A model generated the notes under the pieces. It saw nothing but the letters and a program-made list of their open reading frames with translations, was not told where the DNA came from and did not search any database. Below, piece by piece: positions 8,179 through 17,636 of a DNA stretch of 26,197 nucleotides. The translations under genes were made by a program, and so were the position numbers. Position 1 is the first letter of the stretch, and each line of letters begins with the position of its first letter. This stretch comes from CALXVA01 sp964587175 (GTDB taxonomy: Bacteria; Bacillota; Clostridia; TANB77; CAG-508): NCBI GenBank assembly GCA_964587175.1, contig CAZPKK010000018.1:1-26197 (forward strand), in the 5' to 3' direction.

Positions 8179-9972
8179 TATTAATTCTTGAAATTCCTCT
8201 GCTAAAATTACTTCTTTTTCTAATAATGCTCCTGCTACTCTATCTAATTTGTCTCTATTTTCGCGTATTAACTTTTGTGCTGTTTGATATGCGTTATCTA
8301 ATAATATTTTTATTTCTGCTCCTATAGCATCTCCAAATTTTTCTCCAAGCATTTGCAATTCGTATGGGTCTTGCTCTGTGTTTATTGAAATCGGGCCTAA
8401 ACTTTCACTCATACCATATTTTGTTATCATGTCTTTCGCAATATTTGTTGCTACTTCTATGTCATTGCTTGCTCCTGTTGAAATATCATTTAACACTACT
8501 TTTTCTGCTGCCCTTCCGCCTAATAATGCTACAAGTTTTTCTTCCATCTCTGTTTTAGAAATATAATATTTGTCTTCATCGGATTTATACATTGTATATC
8601 CACCGGCAACACCTCTTGGTATAATAGATACTTCTTTTACTCCTTTTTGTGTTTCTAGCTGACTACTTACTATAGCATGTCCTGCTTCATGATAAGCTGT
8701 TAATCTTTTATCTTTCTCAGATATTACTCTACTTTGTTTTTCTAGTCCAACTGTTACTTTCTTAACAGCATCTTCTATATCTTTATTTGTTATGGCATCG
8801 TGTTCATTTATCGTCGCGATTATTGCAGCTTCATTTAATATATTTGCTAAATCCGCTCCCGTAAATGTTGCAGTATCTTCAGCAATACTCTTTAAGTCAA
8901 CATCATTTGCAAATTTTTTGTCTTTTGCATGAATTTTTAGTATTGCTTCTCTTCCTCTCATATCTGGAAGACCTATTGTTATTCTTCTATCAAATCTTCC
9001 CGGCCTTAGCAAGGCTTTGTCTAGCATTTCTGGCCTATTAGTTGCAGCTAAAACAATAACTGTTTCATCTGTATCAAATCCATCCATCTCAACTAACAAT
9101 TGATTTAAAGTTTGATTATTTTCTGATTCTGCACCTCCACTACTATTTCTTCTAGAACCTATTGCATCTATCTCGTCAATAAAAACAATACATGGAGATA
9201 TTTTCTTAGCCTTTTCAAATAATTTTCTTACCCTGGAAGCTCCAAGTCCTGCAAACATCTCTATAAATTCAGACCCACTCATTGAAATAAATGGAACATT
9301 TGCTTCACCTGCTATTGCTTTTGCAATTAGTGTTTTCCCTGTACCAGGTTGTCCACAAAGCAAAACTCCTTTTGGAATTTTTGCCCCCATTTTATTAAAT
9401 CTTTCTGGCTCTTTCAAAAAATCCACTATTTCTAGCATCTCGTGTTTTTCTTCATCTAAACCCGCAACATCATCAAATGTTATTTTTGATTTTGTGGTTT
9501 CACTATCATATACTTTCCCTTTTTCTCCAAGACCCTGCATTTTAAAGAAAAGTATAATAAGTATTACTAAAAGAATAGTTGGTAATAATGAAAATAATGT
9601 TGACGAAATGGATACAATCGCACTAGTTGGATTCTGTATAAGTTCAAATTCATTTCCTTCTTCGTATTTTTGCTGAACATATTCTACAAATGCTTGTGTA
9701 CTAGGTATTATTCCAGTTTTTTCTTCTTCTTCATCTTTTAACTTCACAGTCACATTAGTGCTTCCTACGGTCATTTCTATTTTTTCTACATTACCTGCAT
9801 TAATTGCATCTATTAATTCTGTATAAGAAATTTCTTTCTCATCTGCTTCCTCATTATTTGTTATTGCCAAATATATAAAAATAGTCAATGCAATAAGTAA
9901 TATTACCAAAGCAGCAATTAAAAAATATCGTTTTTTGTTGTTTTTTTGATTATTATTTTGCTTTTTTTCCAT
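8173..9972 (-). CDS. ftsH: ATP-dependent zinc metalloprotease FtsH
   Basis: A membrane-anchored AAA+ protease that degrades misfolded membrane proteins and short-lived regulators. 599 residues: TM helices at about 16-37 and 117-143 flank an extracytoplasmic domain. The AAA module has Walker A GQPGTGKT (207-214), Walker B VFIDE (263-267), pore loop MFAGLGA and second region of homology LLRPGRFDR. The M41 domain has HEAGH (H428, E429, H432) with a probable third zinc ligand D504. The usual GPPGTGKT, FVGVGA and DEREQTLNQ are here GQPGTGKT, FAGLGA and SENNQTLNQ, so this is a somewhat divergent copy. The start is ATG 9972 after AGAAAGGAAG. It lies 29 bases after the DUF1189-like gene, probably in the same operon. 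The TGA stop lies in a repeat. Confidence 0.95.
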   Translation of the reverse strand: MEKKQNNNQKNNKKRYFLIAALVILLIALTIFIYLAITNNEEADEKEISYTELIDAINAGNVEKIEMTVGSTNVTVKLKDEEEEKTGIIPSTQAFVEYVQQKYEEGNEFELIQNPTSAIVSISSTLFSLLPTILLVILIILFFKMQGLGEKGKVYDSETTKSKITFDDVAGLDEEKHEMLEIVDFLKEPERFNKMGAKIPKGVLLCGQPGTGKTLIAKAIAGEANVPFISMSGSEFIEMFAGLGASRVRKLFEKAKKISPCIVFIDEIDAIGSRRNSSGGAESENNQTLNQLLVEMDGFDTDETVIVLAATNRPEMLDKALLRPGRFDRRITIGLPDMRGREAILKIHAKDKKFANDVDLKSIAEDTATFTGADLANILNEAAIIATINEHDAITNKDIEDAVKKVTVGLEKQSRVISEKDKRLTAYHEAGHAIVSSQLETQKGVKEVSIIPRGVAGGYTMYKSDEDKYYISKTEMEEKLVALLGGRAAEKVVLNDISTGASNDIEVATNIAKDMITKYGMSESLGPISINTEQDPYELQMLGEKFGDAIGAEIKILLDNAYQTAQKLIRENRDKLDRVAGALLEKEVILAEEFQELIK

Positions 9973-10001
9973 TTATTTCTTCCTTTCTGTTAAATTAAAA
10001 A

Positions 10002-11063
10002 TTAAGCATTATCCCCTTCAGGCTCTTTTCCTACATTTTCTTTGTCTTTTTTATCTTTTTCTTCTTTTTTCTTTTTTTGTCTTTCTTTTTCTCGTTCTCT
10101 TTCTCTTCTTTCTAATTCTTCTTTTTCTTTCTTTTCCTCTTCTTGTCTTTTTAATTCCTGCTTTACTCTTTCTTGCTCTTCTATAATTCTATTTAATTCG
10201 ACTTGTTTCCTTATTACATCTGATTTAATCATTAATATTGCTGTTATAATATATATTGAAGCAAGAGCAATATACATCACTTGGAAATATTCTATGGTAA
10301 ATCCTGTAAATACATTTACCACAAAATATATTATATTTAGTAGTAGAGGTAATGTTAAAGCATATGACGCTATATTGTATATTGCACTGTATTTAAGTCT
10401 TAATCCTGTAAATCTAGTCACAATATATGCTAATATTGCCAATAAGAATACATCTATCAACATACTAGATATATAAATGACGAACATATAAATTGTTATC
10501 ACAATAAAAAATGTTGCCAAAGAGCTATATAATAGTCGCCCAGATAAGATATTAATAATTTCTTCTTTATCTATTTTATTTATATTGTATTCTTCTGAAA
10601 TACTTTGATATGAGTATTCTATCAAATTAGTGTACATTTCATTTTTTATTATTATTCTATCTTTTAAAAATAATATTCCGTTATTTTGTGAGCTTAATCT
10701 ATCAATACTCTCTTCAATTTTTTCTTCATCAGTTGTCTGAGTATTTATTATTATTTTTACATTTATTATATCATCTACATCGATTTCTGTAATCTCTTCT
10801 CCACTATATGGTATTACTGTTACTTCATAATTTTCATAAATTATTTCTGATATATTATCATTTATATAATTTTTAACTTGATTTATCAGTTCAAGAAACT
10901 GATATGTATAAGTTAATGCTATAATAACACTAAATATTAATATTAGTAAAACTATATAACATATTGTTCTACTTATCTTTTCCGCCGCTAGCTCTTGATA
11001 ACCATCAAAATCAAATATGCTAATTCTAATTTTCTTTAAAAAGGAAAGTTTTTTCTTTTCCAC
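10002..11063 (-). CDS. DUF1189-like multi-pass membrane protein with charged C-terminal tail
   Basis: I choose GTG 11063 as start because AAGGGAG lies seven bases before it. The longer reading from ATG 11117 has no binding site and runs through two overlapping hairpins. From GTG the protein has 353 residues. One helix at about 33-56 follows a short cytoplasmic segment (SFLKKIRISIFDFDGYQELA). An extracytoplasmic domain of about 120 residues rich in Asn, Ile and Glu comes next. Then four or five helices fall between about 176 and 280, and the C-terminal 60 or so residues are a highly charged Lys/Glu/Arg coiled coil. The architecture and N-terminal signature resemble DUF1189 (YvdJ-like) proteins; the family call is from memory of pattern and moderate. 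It sits between cysS and ftsH, probably co-transcribed. Confidence 0.6.
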   Translation of the reverse strand: MEKKKLSFLKKIRISIFDFDGYQELAAEKISRTICYIVLLILIFSVIIALTYTYQFLELINQVKNYINDNISEIIYENYEVTVIPYSGEEITEIDVDDIINVKIIINTQTTDEEKIEESIDRLSSQNNGILFLKDRIIIKNEMYTNLIEYSYQSISEEYNINKIDKEEIINILSGRLLYSSLATFFIVITIYMFVIYISSMLIDVFLLAILAYIVTRFTGLRLKYSAIYNIASYALTLPLLLNIIYFVVNVFTGFTIEYFQVMYIALASIYIITAILMIKSDVIRKQVELNRIIEEQERVKQELKRQEEEKKEKEELERREREREKERQKKKKEEKDKKDKENVGKEPEGDNA

Positions 11064-11080
11064 TATTGTGCTCCCTTCGC

Positions 11081-11124
11081 TAACCTCATCTAGTATACCA
11101 ATGAGGTTAATCCCCATTGGTATA
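11081..11124 (-). promoter_or_regulatory. Two mutually exclusive hairpins upstream of DUF1189-like gene
   Basis: In the cysS-DUF1189 gap, TATACCAATG (11094-11103) pairs with CATTGGTATA (11115-11124). TAACCTCAT (11081-11089) pairs with ATGAGGTTA (11101-11109). The two perfect stems share bases 11101-11103 and the first stem's loop, so only one forms at a time. They lie just before the ribosome binding site of the next gene and could control it. Confidence 0.5.
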
Positions 11125-11127
11125 TTG

Positions 11128-12528
11128 TTATTTTTTCTCTACAATCATTCCGTCCTTTGTATCTTTAACAATGTAGCCTTTTTCGTTTATCTCATCCCTT
11201 ATTTTATCTGATAAATCCCAATCTTTTTCTTCTCTTGCTTTTTTTCTTTTTTCTAATAATTCAAATATTTCTTCTGAAATATCTACATTATTTTGTTTTT
11301 TCAAATATTCTTCCGAATTCGCTAAATCTAATCCCAAAACTCTATCAAAATCTAATAAAAGATTAGCTATTTTAAATGATTTTTCTTCATTTCTTAGCAT
11401 TTCCCAAATAATTCCCATTGCTAGTGGTAAATTCAAGTCATCATTTATTGCTTCTAAAAATTTATTTTTATATTCTTCTAATATTTTATCATCTATATTG
11501 TCATTTCCGTTTTTATGTTTAATGTAACTTTCTCTTAATCTGTTTAACGTTTTTTGTGAAGAATATGCCACCTCAAAAGTAAAGTTTAGTTTAGTTCTAT
11601 AATGTGCAGTATAGCAAAATAGTTTAAATGCCAAAGGTTCAATCCTTCTTTCTTCTAATTGACTAATAGTATATACATTTCCTAAACTTTTAGACATTTT
11701 TCCACCATCAACCTGCAAAAATGCAACATGCATCCAGATTTTAGCAGGAATTTTTCCAAATGCTCCTTTACTTTGAGCAATTTCATTTTCATGGTGAATT
11801 GGTATATGGTCTTCTCCACCAGTATGAATATCAAATACTTCTCCTAAGTATTTTCTAGACATAGCAGAACATTCCAAATGCCAACCTGGATAAGATAATC
11901 CCCATGGGCTATCCCATTTCATTATATGATTTTCTGGTGCCTTTATCCATATAGCAAAATCATATGGATTTCTTTTTTCTGGATCAACATCCACTCTAGC
12001 TCCAGCAATTTGATCTTCCACATTTCTGTTAGAAAGTACAGGATATTTGTCTAGTTTTGAAACATCAAAATATATTGCTGTACTTGTTTCATACCCATAT
12101 CCGTTTTCCACTATTTTTTTTGCAAATTCTAACATGTCTGGTATGTGCTCTGTAGCTCTTGCAATAATTTCCGGTATTTCGATATTAAGTTTTTTCATAT
12201 CTTTTAAAAATACATCTGTATAAAACTCAGCAATTTCATATGGACTCTTATTCTCTCTTCTTGCAGCCTTTTCCATTTTATCTTCGCCTTCATCTGCATC
12301 AGATTCTAAATGTCCTACATCAGTTATATTCATAACATGTTTTAACTCATATCCATTATATTTAATAATTCTTCTCAAATTATCCATAAAAACATATGTC
12401 CTGAAATTTCCTATATGTGCATAATTATACACTGTTGGTCCACATGAATATATCCTAACCTCATTCCCATTTAATGGAACAAGATTTTCTTTTTGTTTTG
12501 TTAGTGTATTATACAATTTTATTTTCAT
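11128..12528 (-). CDS. cysS: Cysteinyl-tRNA synthetase
   Basis: A class I synthetase charging tRNA-Cys, 466 residues, a normal length. Visible motifs: CGPTVYNYAHIGN (class I HIGH variant HIGN at 38-41, zinc ligand C29), GWHLECSAM (C220), HHENEIAQS (zinc ligands around H245/H246 and E249) and KMSKSLGN (from 277). The C-terminal KKAREEKDWDLSDKIRDEI block is the typical anticodon-binding tail. The start is ATG 12528. Its Shine-Dalgarno AGGAGG overlaps the TAG stop of the upstream PBP gene (12537-12539), which suggests translational coupling. Confidence 0.97.
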   Translation of the reverse strand: MKIKLYNTLTKQKENLVPLNGNEVRIYSCGPTVYNYAHIGNFRTYVFMDNLRRIIKYNGYELKHVMNITDVGHLESDADEGEDKMEKAARRENKSPYEIAEFYTDVFLKDMKKLNIEIPEIIARATEHIPDMLEFAKKIVENGYGYETSTAIYFDVSKLDKYPVLSNRNVEDQIAGARVDVDPEKRNPYDFAIWIKAPENHIMKWDSPWGLSYPGWHLECSAMSRKYLGEVFDIHTGGEDHIPIHHENEIAQSKGAFGKIPAKIWMHVAFLQVDGGKMSKSLGNVYTISQLEERRIEPLAFKLFCYTAHYRTKLNFTFEVAYSSQKTLNRLRESYIKHKNGNDNIDDKILEEYKNKFLEAINDDLNLPLAMGIIWEMLRNEEKSFKIANLLLDFDRVLGLDLANSEEYLKKQNNVDISEEIFELLEKRKKAREEKDWDLSDKIRDEINEKGYIVKDTKDGMIVEKK

Positions 12529-12536
12529 AAAACCTC

Positions 12537-15230
12537 CTATTCTACTGTGCTAGCATTACCATCTCCAGTATCAGGTAAGTTGTCATCTGTTTCATTTGTA
12601 CCAGTATTTCCCGCGTTTGAATCATCAGGATCTTCTTCTGATGGTTCTGATGGAACTGAAGTTGTTATTTTATTAACTGTTATAGTTATAGCATCACCCT
12701 TTACTAAAGAAGTCCCTGCTGCTACACTTTGTTCTACAACTACTCCATTTTCTTCTGTAGAGTCACTTACATATTCTACTGTAATTGTCAAATCACTTAA
12801 TTTACTCCTTGCTTCTGACTCTGTCAAACCAATCACATTTTCTACTGTTACTCCCATCGTTTCTTCTGTATGCTTATCACAAGTTTCTGTTATTTCTTCG
12901 TATTTATTTCCTGCATTTGTTTTCCAACTAGCATTTATTTCTTTTTCTGGTGTTGATAAATATGCTTTTTTCTCTGTTTCTGGGCAATATTCTGTTGCAA
13001 GCAATCCTGTTTCAGAACAAATATCTACTATTTTATGTCCATCACACTCATCTGGTACTGTTCCTGATACAAATACTTCTGTATATGTATTTGTACATTC
13101 ATCAGTTGCAACTTTTCCTGAGTCTAAACATATTGTTGCAGTTACTATATTACTTGGTCTTTCAAATCTAGCTGACTCTAAATCCGCATGTATATCACTC
13201 ATTATAGCAGCCCAAATTGTTCTAGCTTGATTTCCGATTTGTACACTTTCATCATAATCATATCCATACCAAGTTGATGCTGCATAATATGGTGTAAATC
13301 CACATAACCAATAATTGTAAAAATTTGATGTAGTACCTGTTTTTGCTGCCACATCCATTCCAGATATTGCACAAGCTCTAGCTGTTCCATTTGAATCTGT
13401 TACAGGTGCTGTTAATATACTTGTTAAAATATATGCATTTCCTTCTGACATTACTCTTTTTGTCTCTTGAGTTGTCTCTAATATAACATTTCCATCTGTA
13501 TCTTCTACTTTTGTATAAAATGTTGGTTCGATGTATTCTCCACCATTTGCAATTGCCGCATAAGCTGCTGCCATTTGTAAAGGAGATGTACCATTAGTAC
13601 TTCCTCCTAATACTAATGAAAGCATAGCATCATCTTCATATGTAAAATTTGTTAATCCTATTTCATGTAAGAAATCAATAGCTGTAGTAGTTCCAACATT
13701 TGATAATATTTTTATATTTACTATATTTGATGATACTGCTATTGCCTTTCTAACAGTAGTTAACCCTAAATATCCAGTCGAATTTCTAGGTGTATAATCC
13801 CCAAAACTTGTTGTGGAATCATCATAAACCGTTGCCGCTGTAATAATATTATTTTCTAATCCTGGTGCTATAGCTGCAAGTGGTTTTATTGAAGACCCTG
13901 GTTGTTTATTTATATCAACTGCCCTATTTATTCCATATGTTGGTGAATCATCTCCAAGTCCTCCAACGCATCCAACCACTTGACCATTTGAATGGTCTAT
14001 TATTACCATGCCCGATTGTGTATGTGCTCCTTCTTCAGCATTTTTACTTGTTGCAGCTTCAATATATTTATCTTTTAAATATTCTTCTTCCATTCTTTCT
14101 TGTATTTCTGTATCTTGTGTTGTATATATTTTATATCCGTTGTTATATACTCTATTATATGCCGCATCATAGTCCATATTATTTTGTTCCATTATATCTT
14201 CTATAACTTCATCAATAGCCTCTACTTCCAAGAATGATAGGTCAGATGTTGTAGAAAATTCTCCTTCTTCAAAAGCCAATCCCTCATCTACTTCTGCAAT
14301 TGCTTCATCATATTGTTCTTGAGTTATATATGTATTTCCACTTTCATCTGTTACTTCTAACATTTTTGCCAAAACTGTTTTTGTTCTTGATTTTATTATT
14401 TCGCTGTTATCACTCTCACCAAATGGATTATATCTATTTGGTGAATGGTTAATTCCTGCTAAAAATGCTGATTCTGCTATACTTAGTTCATTTGCCGATT
14501 TATTAAAATAATACTTTGCAGCACTTTCCACTCCGCAAACATTAGGTCCACCCATGAATATTTCATTCAAATATAACTCCAATATTTGACTTTTGGAAAT
14601 CATTTGTTCTACTTTGTATGCACGTGACCATTCTCTTATTTTTCTTGCCACACTATCATCATCATCTTCCATTAAATTCTTTACTAGTTGTTGTGTGATT
14701 GTGCTTCCTCCAAATGATGAACTTCCACCATTTACTATATAAGTAAATATAGCTCCTGCTGTTCTGTATAAGTCTATACCACTATGTTGATAAAACCTTT
14801 CATCTTCTATTGCTACAAAGGCTTTTGGTATATATTCTCCCATCTCTGATAATGGAATAATTTTTCTGTTTTCTTCTCCAACTAATTCATGTAATAAATT
14901 TCCTTCACTATCATATGTAGAAGAGTTTTGCATACTTATTATTAAATCTTCCTCTGTAATATCCCATGTATCTCCAAAGAATATAGCAGCAAAAACCCCT
15001 ACTGCAGCTAAACATAGCAATATACATAATATTATAAATATTTTTATAAACATTCGTAATTTAGGATGTTTTCTATTTTTCTTCTTTTCTGCTTTTTTTA
15101 ATTTTTTTGCTTCTTTTTTTAAATTTTTTCCTTCTTTTTTTAGATTTTCACTTACCTTAACTTTTTTAGTTTCTTGATTTTTTGTATCATTTACATTATA
15201 TTTTTTTGTTTTATCATCTTTTTTACTCAT
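12537..15230 (-). CDS. Class A penicillin-binding protein (PBP1a family) with PASTA domain
   Basis: A bifunctional peptidoglycan glycosyltransferase/transpeptidase of 897 residues. A long Lys-rich cytoplasmic N-terminus (1-58) and one TM helix (about 60-85) come first. The GT51 domain has its catalytic Glu in AIEDERFYQHSGID (E142), followed by the GGSTITQQLVKNL block. The transpeptidase domain has SxxK (S446-K449), SxN (500-502) and KTG (630-632), all intact. One PASTA repeat follows (about 793-855) and then an acidic, Ser/Thr-rich tail. The start is ATG 15230 with AGAGGGGG before it. It heads a cluster with cysS, the DUF1189-like gene and ftsH. A TATAAT at 15280-15285 (minus) lies at promoter distance but its -35 is poor. 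ponA and mrcA are used for this family; I cannot choose a symbol. Confidence 0.95.
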   Translation of the reverse strand: MSKKDDKTKKYNVNDTKNQETKKVKVSENLKKEGKNLKKEAKKLKKAEKKKNRKHPKLRMFIKIFIILCILLCLAAVGVFAAIFFGDTWDITEEDLIISMQNSSTYDSEGNLLHELVGEENRKIIPLSEMGEYIPKAFVAIEDERFYQHSGIDLYRTAGAIFTYIVNGGSSSFGGSTITQQLVKNLMEDDDDSVARKIREWSRAYKVEQMISKSQILELYLNEIFMGGPNVCGVESAAKYYFNKSANELSIAESAFLAGINHSPNRYNPFGESDNSEIIKSRTKTVLAKMLEVTDESGNTYITQEQYDEAIAEVDEGLAFEEGEFSTTSDLSFLEVEAIDEVIEDIMEQNNMDYDAAYNRVYNNGYKIYTTQDTEIQERMEEEYLKDKYIEAATSKNAEEGAHTQSGMVIIDHSNGQVVGCVGGLGDDSPTYGINRAVDINKQPGSSIKPLAAIAPGLENNIITAATVYDDSTTSFGDYTPRNSTGYLGLTTVRKAIAVSSNIVNIKILSNVGTTTAIDFLHEIGLTNFTYEDDAMLSLVLGGSTNGTSPLQMAAAYAAIANGGEYIEPTFYTKVEDTDGNVILETTQETKRVMSEGNAYILTSILTAPVTDSNGTARACAISGMDVAAKTGTTSNFYNYWLCGFTPYYAASTWYGYDYDESVQIGNQARTIWAAIMSDIHADLESARFERPSNIVTATICLDSGKVATDECTNTYTEVFVSGTVPDECDGHKIVDICSETGLLATEYCPETEKKAYLSTPEKEINASWKTNAGNKYEEITETCDKHTEETMGVTVENVIGLTESEARSKLSDLTITVEYVSDSTEENGVVVEQSVAAGTSLVKGDAITITVNKITTSVPSEPSEEDPDDSNAGNTGTNETDDNLPDTGDGNASTVE

Positions 15231-15355
15231 GATAGACCCCCTCTATCTATTTATCACACCTATAAAAAATTACGCATTTATTATATAATATATTACGAAA
15301 AAAGAAAAGCTTTTTAAGAAATTTTTAATAAAAGGCTTTTGTAATTTCCTACATA

Positions 15356-15395
15356 ACAAAAAACCTAAAAAGCATATAAGTGAGCTTTTTAGGCT
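15356..15395 (-). terminator. Rho-independent terminator of rpsO-pnp unit
   Basis: On the minus strand, GCCTAAAAAGC and GCTTTTTAGG pair around a ten-base loop, followed by TTTTTTG. It lies about 75 bases after the pnp stop. Confidence 0.85.
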
Positions 15396-15468
15396 TCCCT
15401 GTTTTCCATTTGAATTAATGCAAACTCTGGCAACTTAATAATATAAATAAATTTGTAACTTTTGAGTC

Positions 15469-17580
15469 TTATCTATTTCCTGCTTCTAAATCTCTCATGC
15501 TAAGATTAATTCTTCCTTGATGGTCTATGTCTGTTACCTTAACTGTAATTTCATCTCCTACAGAAAGTACCTCTTCTATTTTTTCTACTCTTTTGCTGGA
15601 AATCTTAGATATGTGAAGTAGTCCTTCTTTACCAGCACCCAAATCTACAAATGCTCCAAATGACATTATTCTTGTAACTATTCCATCATATATTCCTCCT
15701 GCTTCTATTTCTCTTACAATGTTTTCAATCATTTTCATCGCTTTTTCGCCACTTCCTATATCATTTGAATACACATAAACTCTTCCATCATCTTCTATAT
15801 CTATTTTCACACCTGTTTCTTCAATGATTTTGTTAATCGTTTTTCCACCAGTTCCAATTACATCTTTAATCTTATCAACACTAATTTGAGCTGTTAATAT
15901 TCTTGGAGCATATTTAGAGATATCTTCTCTTGGCTTATCTATTACTGGAATCATTACTTCATCTAAAATATAATCTCTTGCAACCTTTGTTCTTTCAAAT
16001 GCTTGCTCTATAATGTCATATGTTAAGCCATCTATTTTTATATCTACTTGTATTGCTGTAATACCATCTTTTGTACCACCAACTTTAAAGTCCATGTCTC
16101 CGAAAAAATCTTCTATTCCTTGTATGTCAGTAAGCATTATATATCTAGTTGGATCATTTTTATCTGTAACAAGTCCTGTTGAAATACCTGCTACTGGCTT
16201 TCTTATTGGTACACCAGCATCCATTAATGCTAAAGTACTTCCACAAATACTTGCTTGTGATGTAGAACCATTTGATGAAAGTACTTCAGATACAACTCTT
16301 ATTGCATAAGGGAACTCGTCTTCTGATGGAAGTACTGGAACCAAAGCTTTCTCTGCCAAAGCTCCATGTCCTACTTCTCTTCTTCCAGGTCCTCTTGAAG
16401 GTCTTGTTTCCCCTACTGAATATGATGGGAAATTATATTGATGCATATATCTTTTTTCTGTTTCTTCATCTATTCCATCAAGCATCTGCTCTTCACTTTT
16501 CATACCTAGAGTTACAATAGACATTACTTGTGTTTGTCCTCTTGTAAACAAAGCACTACCATGCACTCTTGGTAAAAGTCCTACTTCACATGAAAGTGGT
16601 CTTATTTCATCTATTTTTCTTCCATCTGGACGTTTATGCTCTTCTAATATCATTTCCCTTACACATGCTTTTTCTAAGTCATGTACACTATCTGCTATAT
16701 CTGATTTTCTTTCTTCTTCTGCCTCTTCACCATATTTTTCTATAACATATGCAGTAATATCTTCTGTAATTTTATCCATGTTGCTATCCCTTACTTCTTT
16801 ATCTATAGCTTGTACATCTTGATACATTCTATCTTTAAAATGCTCTACTATATCCTGATAAAATTTTGGATCTACTGCAAATGATTGATATTCAAATTTT
16901 GGTTTTCCTATTTCTTTTTGTATATCTAAAATAAAATTACAAATATTTTTAATTTCTACATGAGCTTTCTTTATTGCTTCTAGCATTACATCATTTGGTA
17001 TCTCATCTGCTCCTGCTTCAATCATTGTAATTTTCTCTAAAGTTCCAGCAACTGTTGCAGTTAGTCTGCTTCTTTCTCTTTGCTGAACCGTTGGATTTAT
17101 AACTATTTTACCATCTACCCAACCAACATTTACTGCTGCTGTTGGTCCTCCAAATGGTATGTCAGATATTGCAAGTGCTGCTGATGCTCCTATCATACTA
17201 CATACTTCTGGGCTATTATCTTGTTCTACTGATAATACTGTTGCTGTGACACATACATCATTCCTAAAATCTTTTGGGAATAATGGCCTTAATGGTCTAT
17301 CAATTGCTCTTGATGTAAGTATTGCTTTATCTGATGGCTTTCCCTCTCTTTTAGAAAAGCTTCCTGGTATTTTGCCTACTGAATACAATTTTTCTTCATA
17401 GTCTACCGAAAGTGGGAAAAAGTCCACTCCTTCTTTTGGTTCTTTTGCAGCTGTAACATTTACCATAACAACTGTATCTCCATATTTTACAACTACGCTT
17501 CCATTTGCAAGTTCTGCAATTTTCCCTGTTTCAATTGTTAGCTTTCTTCCTGCTAATTTTGTACTATAACTTTTAAACAT
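15469..17580 (-). CDS. pnp: Polynucleotide phosphorylase
   Basis: A phosphorolytic 3'-5' exoribonuclease central to mRNA decay, 703 residues as expected. It has two RNase PH-like domains (about 1-220 and 310-545; FTRGQTQVMSIVTLG and GHGALAEKAL blocks) joined by the alpha-helical linker. The KH domain has GTGGKTINKIIEETG (about 560-620). The C-terminal S1 domain (about 625-700) has GIVTRIMSFGAFVDLGAGKEGLLHIS. The start is ATG 17580. The nearest Shine-Dalgarno (GAAAGGAG, 17611-17618 minus) is 30 bases away, with a 7-bp hairpin between. It follows rpsO, the standard bacterial order, and ends at a good terminator. It may be auto-regulated through its leader, as known in E. coli; here that is inference. 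Confidence 0.97.
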   Translation of the reverse strand: MFKSYSTKLAGRKLTIETGKIAELANGSVVVKYGDTVVMVNVTAAKEPKEGVDFFPLSVDYEEKLYSVGKIPGSFSKREGKPSDKAILTSRAIDRPLRPLFPKDFRNDVCVTATVLSVEQDNSPEVCSMIGASAALAISDIPFGGPTAAVNVGWVDGKIVINPTVQQRERSRLTATVAGTLEKITMIEAGADEIPNDVMLEAIKKAHVEIKNICNFILDIQKEIGKPKFEYQSFAVDPKFYQDIVEHFKDRMYQDVQAIDKEVRDSNMDKITEDITAYVIEKYGEEAEEERKSDIADSVHDLEKACVREMILEEHKRPDGRKIDEIRPLSCEVGLLPRVHGSALFTRGQTQVMSIVTLGMKSEEQMLDGIDEETEKRYMHQYNFPSYSVGETRPSRGPGRREVGHGALAEKALVPVLPSEDEFPYAIRVVSEVLSSNGSTSQASICGSTLALMDAGVPIRKPVAGISTGLVTDKNDPTRYIMLTDIQGIEDFFGDMDFKVGGTKDGITAIQVDIKIDGLTYDIIEQAFERTKVARDYILDEVMIPVIDKPREDISKYAPRILTAQISVDKIKDVIGTGGKTINKIIEETGVKIDIEDDGRVYVYSNDIGSGEKAMKMIENIVREIEAGGIYDGIVTRIMSFGAFVDLGAGKEGLLHISKISSKRVEKIEEVLSVGDEITVKVTDIDHQGRINLSMRDLEAGNR

Positions 17581-17590
17581 AACTTTTTGT

Positions 17591-17608
17591 GTATGATTTT
17601 TATCATAC
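17591..17608 (-). promoter_or_regulatory. Hairpin between Shine-Dalgarno and start codon of pnp
   Basis: GTATGAT pairs with ATCATAC around a TTTT loop. Folded, it shortens the gap from the Shine-Dalgarno to the pnp ATG from 30 to about 12 bases. An alternative ATG inside it (17604-17606) opens a 17-codon ORF overlapping the pnp start in another frame. Confidence 0.5.
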
Positions 17609-17636
17609 TACTCCTTTCTTTTATATTTTTAATTAA

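Noticed and set aside
10042..10476. Plus-strand ORF rich in Ser, Phe and Leu opposite the DUF1189-like gene
   Set aside because: It is the antisense of the Lys/Glu coiled-coil tail; the composition is an artefact and no start signal is present.
12560..12580. LPDTG near the C-terminus of the class A PBP, resembling a sortase signal
   Set aside because: It is not followed by a hydrophobic segment and basic tail, and the protein is already anchored by an N-terminal helix.
12547..13230. Long plus-strand ORF (227 codons) opposite the PBP gene
   Set aside because: It lies antisense to conserved PBP sequence, has no ribosome binding site, and has the low-complexity Ser/Val-rich composition expected of a shadow frame.
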